DNA of 64,000 nucleotides. Origin: DASWUZ01 sp036401375. GTDB lineage: Bacteria > Acidobacteriota > Terriglobia > Terriglobales > Acidobacteriaceae. The notes beneath the pieces are model-generated. The model saw only the letters and a list, made by a program, of their open reading frames with translations. It made no database searches and was not told the DNA's origin. The position numbers and the translations under genes were made by a program. The stretch covers positions 62,001-126,000 of the forward strand of contig DASWVB010000016.1 in assembly GCA_036401375.1 (NCBI GenBank). Direction: 5' to 3'. Positions 1 through 6,937 of the stretch are shown here, piece by piece (within the stretch, counting starts at the first letter, position 1; each line of letters opens with the position of its first letter).

Positions 1-2
1 CA

Positions 3-341
3 CACATGATTGTTCCGCCGCAGCTCCATCGGCTGCGCTGCTCGCCGCAGCAGGCCCGGACAGCGCTGGCCGAGAGTGCGGTCCTCTGCGCGCAGATGCT
101 CGAGCAGGCACTGGGCGATAGATGTATCGAGACCTTCCGCAGAGATGGATGGGGCGCGGCCTGGCCCGCAGGCGTCGAGATGCTCTGCTACATGCTGTCT
201 CACGAGGCCCATCATCGTGGGCAGGTGTGCATGCTTGCCCATCAGCTCGGATCGCCTCTGCCAATCGAGGTCGCGAACGAGCTCTGGAACTGGGACAAGC
301 TCTGGAAGCAATGCGGGTTTCCTGCCGGTCCGGGACGTTGA
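3..341 (+). CDS. DinB-like family protein, C-terminal part (cut by window edge)
   Basis: The reading frame is open to the left edge, so the true start lies outside the window; the first visible ATG (position 6) is probably internal. About 112 residues remain. The stretch SHEAHHRGQ, followed by hydrophobic residues and LGSPLP, is typical of the last helix of the DinB/YfiT four-helix-bundle superfamily, whose His residues often bind a divalent metal. Members include thiol S-transferases and many proteins of unknown role, so no reaction can be assigned. It stands upstream of the sugar-isomerase-like gene with about 250 bases between, and nothing suggests co-transcription. Confidence 0.6.
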   Translation, partial: HMIVPPQLHRLRCSPQQARTALAESAVLCAQMLEQALGDRCIETFRRDGWGAAWPAGVEMLCYMLSHEAHHRGQVCMLAHQLGSPLPIEVANELWNWDKLWKQCGFPAGPGR

Positions 342-589
342 TCTAACCGTATCGCCGGCGGATGGCGCAGCCTGGAATCTCGCCCGGATGCGAGGTATTC
401 CGGCGCATACAGGGCACCTGAGTCTATTAGTCCTCAGGACCAAGACGCCAACGCCTTCCCTGAATCACATCTCGAAGTGTTATTTTGGCTGGTACGCTTT
501 GAGGCTAAAAAAACCTTGGTTCTATCTAACGGCACAGACTTCCGGGTTGCCCCTGCATCGCCTTCGCTGTGCGCCGGGGCGCAGGGGTC

Positions 590-1495
590 ATGATCGAGCT
601 CACGCGGCGGCAGTTCCTGGAGCGGTCGCTCCCCGCGGCGGCGCTCTCGCTCAGCGCCTTCGCATTGGGTGTGCCCCGGCGCAGACTTCCGCTCGGCCTG
701 CAGCTTTATTCTGTGCGGCAGATGCTCGCTCTCGACTTCGAACAGACTCTCCGGCAGATCGGAGAGCTCGGCTACCGCGAGGTGGAAGCAGCCGGCTTTT
801 ACGGTCGCTCCGCGACCCAGGTGGCATCGGCGATGCGCTCGGCCGGGCTCGCGTGCGTGAGCGCTCATTACACCTTCGACCAGCTTGCAACCACTCTCGA
901 CCAGATCATCGACTTCGGCAATCAACTCGGCCTTCGCTATATCATCTGTTCGTTTCCCGGCTTTCGCGATCCCGGGCGTGTGCAGGGAAAGTCGTACCAG
1001 GAAAAGGTAGCCTCTTTCACGCTGGAGGACCTCTGTTGGAGCGCCCACAAGTTCAACGACTTCGGCCGCAAGGTGCATGCAGCGGGCATGCAGTTCGGCT
1101 ATCACAACCACACGATGGAGTTCGCCTCGCAGGATGGAGAAGTACCATACGATTCGATGATCCGTATAGCCGACCCGCAGCTGGTGACCTTTGAGATGGA
1201 TTGCGGCTGGGTGATCATCGGTGGCGGCGATCCGGTCAGCTATCTTAGGCGCTACCCGCACAGGATTTCGCTGCTGCACGTGAAGGATTTCAAGGGCCAG
1301 CGGAAGCCCTTCACCATCACGGACAGCCCGGACGCGGCCGAGCTGGGACGCGGCATCATCCCCAACGAGCAGATACTGATCGCTGCCCGGGCAGCCCACG
1401 TGCATCATTGTTTCGTCGAGCAGGAGGAGTACGACATGCCCCCGCTCGAGGCTCTCAAGTTAGACGCGGAGTTCATGCATGACCACAGCTTATAG
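590..1495 (+). CDS. Secreted xylose isomerase-like TIM-barrel protein (sugar phosphate isomerase/epimerase family)
   Basis: This 301-residue protein belongs to the AP-endonuclease-2/xylose-isomerase-like TIM-barrel family. Residues 1-25 form a Tat-type signal: RRQFLE followed by an Ala/Leu-rich stretch, so export is expected. Likely metal ligands sit at strand ends as in the family: EVEAAGF, VSAHY, YHNHTMEF, FEMDCGW, LLHVKD and VEQEE. Such proteins isomerise or epimerise small sugars; the substrate cannot be read from the sequence. The frame can be extended to a GTG at 569, but ATG 590 places the twin arginine properly near the N terminus. Its end overlaps the next gene by 17 bases, so the two are probably co-transcribed and translationally coupled. 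The neighbouring glycosidases suggest a role in glycan breakdown. Confidence 0.8.
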   Translation: MIELTRRQFLERSLPAAALSLSAFALGVPRRRLPLGLQLYSVRQMLALDFEQTLRQIGELGYREVEAAGFYGRSATQVASAMRSAGLACVSAHYTFDQLATTLDQIIDFGNQLGLRYIICSFPGFRDPGRVQGKSYQEKVASFTLEDLCWSAHKFNDFGRKVHAAGMQFGYHNHTMEFASQDGEVPYDSMIRIADPQLVTFEMDCGWVIIGGGDPVSYLRRYPHRISLLHVKDFKGQRKPFTITDSPDAAELGRGIIPNEQILIAARAAHVHHCFVEQEEYDMPPLEALKLDAEFMHDHSL

Positions 1496-3005
1496 CCGCC
1501 ATCTCAGGGGATGTTTGGTCCTCGCAATCGTCACGGCCTTCACAGCCCTGTACGCGGCAGCCCAAGCCCCCCTGGGTACCTTCGAGAAGGACGGAGACAT
1601 CGGGAGGGTCCTGCATCCTGGCAAGGCGAGCCTCGACGCGGCAACCGGCGTCTACACCGTCTCGGGCAGCGGCGAGAACATGTGGGCCGACAAGGATGCC
1701 TTCCACTTCGTCTGGAAGAAGATGGAGGGCGACGTCGCACTGGAGGCGGACATCGCCTTCATCGACACCACCGGCAATGAACATCGGAAGGCAGCACTGC
1801 TGATTCGCCAGACACTCGAGCCCGGCTCACGCTACGTCGACGTGGCTCGCCATGGGGACGGCCTCACTTCGCTGCAATACCGGGACTCCGCAGGAGCGAT
1901 CAGCCATGAGGTGCAGTCGAATATCTCGGCTCCCCAACGCGTTCGCATCGAGAAGCGTGGGCAATACGCCTACGTCTACGTGTCGGACGCGAGCGGCCGG
2001 CTTGCGCCTTCAGGTGCGGCAATGCGGGTGCCCTTTGATGGCGCGTTCTACGTGGGCCTTGGCGTCTGCGCGCACGATAAGGACGTCACCGAGACGGCTA
2101 CCTTTTCCCACGTCAAGCTGGAGCAGTTGCCGGCCGCCGCGGGTCAGACCGTCCTCTACAGCACGCTTGAGACGGTGAAGATCGCGTCCACCGACCGTCG
2201 AGTCGCGCTGGTCGCGGCCGAACACTTCGAGGCGCCGAACTGGTCGCCAGACGGCAGCACGATCTTCTACAACCAGGGCGGGACGATCCGCCGCATCACG
2301 CGCGCCTCTAATCCAACCGCCTCCGGTCCATCAACCATCGTCGCTACTGGAGCCCAGGTACACTGCAACAACGACCATGGCCTCTCGCCCGACGGCAAGC
2401 TGCTCGCCATCAGCGATCAATCTTCGCCGGACGGGAAGTCGCGCATCTACATCGTCCCTGCCGAGGGTGGAACGCCGAGGCTCGTCACGCCGGATGGGCC
2501 CTCCTACTGGCACGGATGGTCCCCGGATGGCAAGACGCTGGCCTTTACCGGGCAGCGCGCGGGTGAGTTCGACATCTACGTCATACCTGCCGCCGGGGGC
2601 GTCGAGACACGCCTCACGACAGCCAAGGGGCTTGATGATGGCCCAGAGTTCTCGCCCGACGGTCAGTTCATCTACTTCAACTCCCAGCGCACCGGCCTGA
2701 TGCAGATCTGGCGCATGAGGACCGACGGAGCGGCGCAGGAGCAGGTGATCGCAGACCAGAGTAACGACTGGTTCCCCCACATCTCACCGGACGGCAAGTG
2801 GATGGTCTTCCTCGCCTACCAGAGCGACGTCTCCGGCCATCCAGCCAATCAGGACGTGGAGTTGCGCCTGATGTCTCTCTCTGATAAGAAAGTGACGGTG
2901 CTGGCCAAGCTGTTTGGGGGACAGGAAACAATCAATGTGCCCTCCTGGTCCCCGGACAGCAAAGAAGTAGCCTTCGTCAGCTACGAGCGTCTGCCGGCCC
3001 CATAG
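1479..3005 (+). CDS. Exported TolB-type WD40/PD40 beta-propeller protein
   Basis: A 508-residue protein with an N-terminal Sec-type signal (residues about 8-28, ending AAAQA). Residues 30-210 look like a jelly-roll or concanavalin-like domain (DUF1349-like). The C-terminal half holds six PD40 repeats of the type WSPDGxxxxF (WSPDGSTIF, LSPDGKLLA, WSPDGKTLA, FSPDGQFIY, ISPDGKWMV, WSPDSKEVA), enough for a six-bladed TolB-like propeller. In this setting such proteins usually act as periplasmic or surface scaffolds or sugar-binding proteins; no catalytic motif is visible. The start codon lies inside the preceding TIM-barrel gene, pointing to an operon of two exported proteins. It is not the canonical TolB of the Tol-Pal system, since no tolQRA or pal genes are near. 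Confidence 0.75.
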   Translation: MTTAYSRHLRGCLVLAIVTAFTALYAAAQAPLGTFEKDGDIGRVLHPGKASLDAATGVYTVSGSGENMWADKDAFHFVWKKMEGDVALEADIAFIDTTGNEHRKAALLIRQTLEPGSRYVDVARHGDGLTSLQYRDSAGAISHEVQSNISAPQRVRIEKRGQYAYVYVSDASGRLAPSGAAMRVPFDGAFYVGLGVCAHDKDVTETATFSHVKLEQLPAAAGQTVLYSTLETVKIASTDRRVALVAAEHFEAPNWSPDGSTIFYNQGGTIRRITRASNPTASGPSTIVATGAQVHCNNDHGLSPDGKLLAISDQSSPDGKSRIYIVPAEGGTPRLVTPDGPSYWHGWSPDGKTLAFTGQRAGEFDIYVIPAAGGVETRLTTAKGLDDGPEFSPDGQFIYFNSQRTGLMQIWRMRTDGAAQEQVIADQSNDWFPHISPDGKWMVFLAYQSDVSGHPANQDVELRLMSLSDKKVTVLAKLFGGQETINVPSWSPDSKEVAFVSYERLPAP

Positions 3006-3226
3006 TCGGAGTACGAAAGCATCCTCCCCGCCAAGCTCATTCAAGCCCGATAGCCGGTGCATTAATCCGACATTGGTTTGCTAAGGCAGAAGTTCAACTT
3101 GCTCCATGTAGGCACAATCCGGGGATCGCCGCATCGAAAATAATTGCGCAAATGCCACGCTGATGGTCCGATTCCGGATGTAGCATGCTCACAAGCAAAA
3201 AGCACTCTAATTATGGTAGGCGCCTG

Positions 3227-4150
3227 ATGAGTTCCTCCACTGTTGCCCGCGGCAAAGTTTTTTGGCTGATTGGGCACAGTGGTGCAGGCAAGACTACGCT
3301 CTGCATGGCGGTCCGAGACAGGCTGGTCCAGCGAGGAAAGCTGGTTCAGGTACTGGACGGGGACGTCCTGCGGCGCGGCCTCTGCTCCGATCTTGGATTC
3401 TCTCCTGAGGACCGGATGGAGAATGCCAGGCGCGTGGCACATGTGGCGAATATCTTTGCAATGCAGGGAATGACCGTGCTTGTGGGGCTCATTTGCCCTT
3501 ATCAAGCAATGCGTGAGTTGATGCGGTCGATCGTTCCCGACGGGGTGCAGGTATTCATAGACGCCCCCGTCTCGGTCTGTGAGGAACGAGACCCGAAGGG
3601 CCTCTATAAGCTGGCGCGAAGTGGCGAGTTGCCCGGCTTCACCGGGGTTGATAGTGACTTTGAAGCGCCTCTGAATCCAGATCTGGTCTGTCACACCGAC
3701 CGCGAGACCGTCGTGGAGTCGACAGAGAAAATCCTGGCCCTTATGCAGGATCCAGATCATCCCGCGATACAAGGAACGCAGACCGAGGACGGCAGGCGAC
3801 GCACCATAGCCGTCGATTTTGACGGCGTCATCGCTGACTACGACGGCTGGCGAGGCGACGGAGAATTCGGGTCTCCGCGTGTTGACGTTCGCAACGCGTT
3901 GCACTCTCTAAGGCGCGAAGGCTGGAAGATCGTTGTACACACTGCCCGCAAACCTTCTGCGGTGGAACCGTATCTGCGCCAGGCAGACGTGCCCTTCGAC
4001 GAGATCAATGCGAACACCGATTATCCCGCCCTCAGCCCCAGGCCAATCGCCACGGTGTACTGGGATGACAGGGCTGTGTGTTATTCCGGTGACGCGATGC
4101 GCGACCTGGAGCATATCCGCGAATTTCGTACCTGGACCCAGAGAATGTGA
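3227..4150 (+). CDS. Fusion of APS kinase-like domain and HAD-family domain
   Basis: The first ~180 residues match adenylylsulfate kinase (CysC): P-loop GHSGAGKTT at residues 16-24, DGDVLRRGL, FSPEDRMENARRV, and the lid motif with PGFTGVDSDFE. CysC phosphorylates adenosine 5'-phosphosulfate to PAPS. After a short linker the last ~115 residues form a small HAD-type domain: nucleophile motif DFDGVIADYDG, a Thr in VVHTARK, and acidic YWDDRAV. A kinase joined to a HAD domain recalls polynucleotide kinase/phosphatases, so the substrate may be a nucleotide rather than APS. No ATP sulfurylase, reductase or sulfotransferase gene is adjacent. ATG 3227 is chosen because it directly precedes the conserved domain; ATG 3185 in frame would add 14 residues. 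Base composition is visibly more AT-rich than the neighbours, which suggests transfer. Confidence 0.75.
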   Translation: MSSSTVARGKVFWLIGHSGAGKTTLCMAVRDRLVQRGKLVQVLDGDVLRRGLCSDLGFSPEDRMENARRVAHVANIFAMQGMTVLVGLICPYQAMRELMRSIVPDGVQVFIDAPVSVCEERDPKGLYKLARSGELPGFTGVDSDFEAPLNPDLVCHTDRETVVESTEKILALMQDPDHPAIQGTQTEDGRRRTIAVDFDGVIADYDGWRGDGEFGSPRVDVRNALHSLRREGWKIVVHTARKPSAVEPYLRQADVPFDEINANTDYPALSPRPIATVYWDDRAVCYSGDAMRDLEHIREFRTWTQRM

Positions 4151-4245
4151 CGTGTTGTCGTACTTATGCTACGTGAGGAAACTCAGTCGCTTCAATTGAG
4201 TGAGACTGAGAAAGCCGTTGCAGTTAGAAGAAGGAGTTGCGAGTT

Positions 4246-4380
4246 ATGTTCCCGACGTTTATAGAGGAACGGCTCGAGGCTGAGGTTCGGTCTGCGGGTT
4301 TCTGCATTGCAGTATTTGTAGTCGCTGTTGACAAATGTCGCAGCGGCAGGTTGTTAGGTCGTAAGATTTCAAAAACATAA
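4246..4380 (+). CDS. Possible 44-residue small protein, unknown
   Basis: ATG at 4246 is preceded by GAAGGAG with 9 bases of spacing, one of the few clear Shine-Dalgarno sequences in this AT-rich stretch. The frame runs 44 codons to TAA. The peptide has an acidic start (EERLEAE), a hydrophobic centre around CIAVFVVAV and a basic tail (GRKISKT). I do not recognise it. The opposite strand has an overlapping 95-codon frame that lacks comparable start signals. It may be a chance frame; the only support is the ribosome binding site. Confidence 0.25.
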   Translation: MFPTFIEERLEAEVRSAGFCIAVFVVAVDKCRSGRLLGRKISKT

Positions 4381-4464
4381 AGTATGCAAAACACAAAAGA
4401 AAGCTGAAAAGCGATGATCAAGGTAATTGCAGCTCTGAGCCTTTTTCTGCCTCGCAATCTCAGC

Positions 4465-4509
4465 GTCAGACAACGACTGATGTCACTTGCGACATTGCTA
4501 ACGTCTGAC
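4465..4509. repeat. Nested inverted repeat
   Basis: Outer arms GTCAGAC (4465-4471) and GTCTGAC (4503-4509) enclose inner arms ATGTC and GACAT around ACTTGC. A transcript could fold into a two-step hairpin with an internal loop. Function unknown; it lies in the non-coding AT-rich stretch. Confidence 0.4.
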
Positions 4510-4587
4510 ACTGAGTTGCCGTATAAAGCCGGCTATGACGATTAAAGACCGTATGATCGTAAAATAGCCCTAACAAGAACGTGGGAT

Positions 4588-4631
4588 CAGGTATATGTGT
4601 GCTCATCTGGTAAATCACGCGCATATACCTG
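4588..4631. repeat. Perfect 10-bp inverted repeat
   Basis: CAGGTATATG (4588-4597) is repeated inverted as CATATACCTG (4622-4631) with 24 bases between. The arms are AT-rich and could be an operator or the remnant of a mobile-element end. No recognisable gene starts next to it. Confidence 0.45.
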
Positions 4632-5171
4632 CTCCGTCTAGAGTTGTGGTGTGCAAGTTACCCAATTACAGAGGCACTATAGAATTTGTAAGCCTTGTGT
4701 TTGGTTGTAGTCAGGTAGGAAAGCAGGTTCGTCTCGTCCCACCCCCCTTGGTACAATATCCCGCTCATTCATCGATCAACTTGTGACTGCCGGCTCCTGC
4801 TGCTACGGACAGGCACAGGCAAGCCCAGTTCCGACCAAAAACTACCCTCCCTACATATTCCAGGACTGGTCTAAGTTCTCGGAGACACGTCTGCTTTTTC
4901 CACCATTTGATCAAGAAACACGCAAATCTGGCCATCAGTAGCGCCTGTGCTGCACTAGAACTACCCGTTATTGCGCAACGTCACCGCTCGGACGGTCAGG
5001 GCGTATGAGATCAGGTGGAATGACGCGGAGGCCAGCTCCGATCAGGCGCGCGAGTCCGGTATTCTCAAGGCGACGGCAGTCGCAACTCGGCTTGAACTGC
5101 GATGGCCGAGCGGCAACAAACTTCAATACAAGTTCATACGGCAAGGAGAGGCCGCAGGTGCTCGTGAAGTG

Positions 5172-5263
5172 TGGCGGAGAGGGAGGGATTTGAACCCCCG
5201 ATACCCGTAAAGGTATGGCTGATTTCGAGTCAGCTGCATTCAACCGGGCTCTGCCACCTCTCC
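5172..5263 (-). tRNA. tRNA-Ser (anticodon CGA)
   Basis: Read on the minus strand from 5263, the acceptor arm GGAGAGG pairs perfectly with CCTCTCC (5182-5176), followed by discriminator G and an encoded CCA (5174-5172). The anticodon stem GCTGA/TCAGC encloses the loop CTCGAAA, giving anticodon CGA (plus-strand 5225-5227), which reads UCG codons. A long variable arm and the T arm GGGGG-TTCAAAT-CCCTC fit class II tRNA-Ser. Length is 92 bases including CCA. Its 3' end faces the AT-rich stretch that holds the APS-kinase fusion. Confidence 0.95.
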
Positions 5264-5458
5264 GTGTTGCATCCGGTCGCGCCGCTGGCGTCAGGCCCAT
5301 GGGAAGGGGCCTGCTGCCGGCTCCCCTCAGTCTAACGGGGATCAAGCAGCCTGTGCAACGCACGCGTGGCCTGCAGGCGTGTAATCTGCAGTGATCGTGT
5401 TATTGACGCTCCAACCCGCGTTCACCGGTCGCAGGCGGCTGCCTCAGAAGCGGAACGT

Positions 5459-6901
5459 ATGCTGACCCGGCGCGATATGGTGAAGCTCGGAGTCCTCGCT
5501 GCAACGCAGAACCTGCTGCCACGATCCAGAGCATCCCAGGCCCGCGACTCGGTGGAACTGCGCAGCGCACGGCCGGCGCCGGCCAAGAGACAGTTCCGCA
5601 GCGAGGCCGTGGAGCGGGAGATAGGTCGAGTTCGCGAGCTCATCGCCGATTCACATCTCGCACTGCTGTTTGAGAACTGCTACCCCAACACCCTCGACAC
5701 CACGGTTTTTCCATCGACCTTTGAGGGCAAGCCGGACACCTTCGTCATCACCGGTGATATTGCAGCGATGTGGCTGCGGGACAGCGGAGCGCAGGTCTGG
5801 CCGTACCTGCCGCTGGCCGCCCAGGATCGCGAGCTTAGGAACCTGCTCGAGGGTGTCATCCGCCGGCAGACTCGCTGCATCCTCATCGACCCCTATGCGA
5901 ACGCGTTTAGCCGTGATACATCCGCACCGCCGCTCAGCTTCTCTCTGCACGACGACACTCGCATGCTCCCCGGGGTGGCCGAGCGCAAGTGGGAGATTGA
6001 CTCCCTCTGCTACCCCATCCGCCTCGCCCACGGATACTGGCGAGCTACCGGCGACACGTCTCCCTTTGACGAACAGTGGCGCGTCGCCATGCACCTGGTG
6101 GTGGCAACCTTCCGAGCTCAGCAGCGAAAGAGCAGCGAAGGCCCTTACCGGTTTCTGCGCCTCACCGAGACGCCTAACGACACCCTGCAGGGCAACGGAT
6201 ACGGCGCACCTGCGAGTGCCATCGGCCTTATTCACTCCGCCTTTCGCCCATCCGACGATGCCTGCATGTTTCCGTTTCTCATTCCTTCAAACCTCTTCGC
6301 TGTGAAAGCTCTGGGCGATCTCGCGCAGATGGCTACCGAGGTGCTTGGCGACCGCGAACTGGCCACCGATGCGACCACCCTTGCCGCAGAAGTGCGCCAT
6401 GCTTTGCAGTGGCACGGCATGGCGCACCACGGCATCCACGGCAAGATATGGGCCTATGAAGTGGATGGGTTCGGCAATGCGCTCTTCTCGGACGACGCCA
6501 ACATCCCAAGCCTGCTGGCGCTTCCATATCTGGGCTGTGTCCGCGACGATGACCCCGTCTATCTACGCACAAGGCGCTTTGTTCTTAGCCCCGACAATCC
6601 TTACTTCTTCAAGGGAACAGCGGCAGAGGGCGTCGGTGGACCGCATATCGGCGTCAATCAGATCTGGCCCATGTCGATCATCGTTCGTGCACTCACCAGC
6701 CGCTCACAGGTAGAGCTTCTAGCCTGCCTTCGGTGGTTACGGAACATCGACGCGGGCACGGGCTTTATGCACGAGAGCTTCGACAAAGACGATCCGGCGA
6801 AGTTCACCAGGCCATGGTTTGCGTGGGCAAACACCCTGTTCGGGGAGCTGATCGTCAAGGTCAGCCGCGAGTCTCCCTCCTTGCTGGCCTCAGATCTCTA
6901 A
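5459..6901 (+). CDS. GH125 exo-alpha-1,6-mannosidase (metal-independent), exported
   Basis: A 480-residue protein of glycoside hydrolase family 125 (formerly DUF1237), inverting exo-mannosidases that remove non-reducing alpha-1,6-linked mannose. Family hallmarks seen: GDIAAMWLRDSGAQVWPYLP early, WEIDSLCYPIRLA, RFLRLTETPNDTL, then GVGGPHIGVNQIWPMSIIVRAL and a C-terminal FDKDDPAKFTRPWFAWANTLFGELI. The N terminus carries a Tat-like signal (TRRDMVKLGVLAA). ATG 5459 is preferred over the first in-frame codon at 5366 because it begins that signal. Length matches the family. The GH92 gene follows after 36 bases, probably in one operon, and the two activities complement each other on branched mannans or N-glycan-like substrates. 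Confidence 0.9.
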   Translation: MLTRRDMVKLGVLAATQNLLPRSRASQARDSVELRSARPAPAKRQFRSEAVEREIGRVRELIADSHLALLFENCYPNTLDTTVFPSTFEGKPDTFVITGDIAAMWLRDSGAQVWPYLPLAAQDRELRNLLEGVIRRQTRCILIDPYANAFSRDTSAPPLSFSLHDDTRMLPGVAERKWEIDSLCYPIRLAHGYWRATGDTSPFDEQWRVAMHLVVATFRAQQRKSSEGPYRFLRLTETPNDTLQGNGYGAPASAIGLIHSAFRPSDDACMFPFLIPSNLFAVKALGDLAQMATEVLGDRELATDATTLAAEVRHALQWHGMAHHGIHGKIWAYEVDGFGNALFSDDANIPSLLALPYLGCVRDDDPVYLRTRRFVLSPDNPYFFKGTAAEGVGGPHIGVNQIWPMSIIVRALTSRSQVELLACLRWLRNIDAGTGFMHESFDKDDPAKFTRPWFAWANTLFGELIVKVSRESPSLLASDL

Positions 6902-6937
6902 TCACCGAACTACTGCTGAAAGGAAGGGCCAAATCAT

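Larger units (their letters stand above)
4151..5171 (+). other. AT-rich intergenic stretch between the APS-kinase fusion and tRNA-Ser
   Basis: About 1 kb with no convincing long gene. It is clearly richer in A and T than the rest of the window. It contains two inverted repeats and one short reading frame with a good ribosome binding site (all listed separately). It ends exactly at the 3' end of a tRNA gene, a common insertion point for genomic islands, but I see no integrase and no repeated copy of the tRNA 3' end. Confidence 0.5.

Noticed and set aside
10..1194. 394-codon plus-strand frame in another phase across the DinB-like and TIM-barrel genes
   Set aside because: Arg/Ser-rich translation without domains; two recognised protein families occupy the same DNA in other phases.
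4968..5363. Minus-strand frame of 131 codons
   Set aside because: It runs through the tRNA-Ser gene and its translation is meaningless there.
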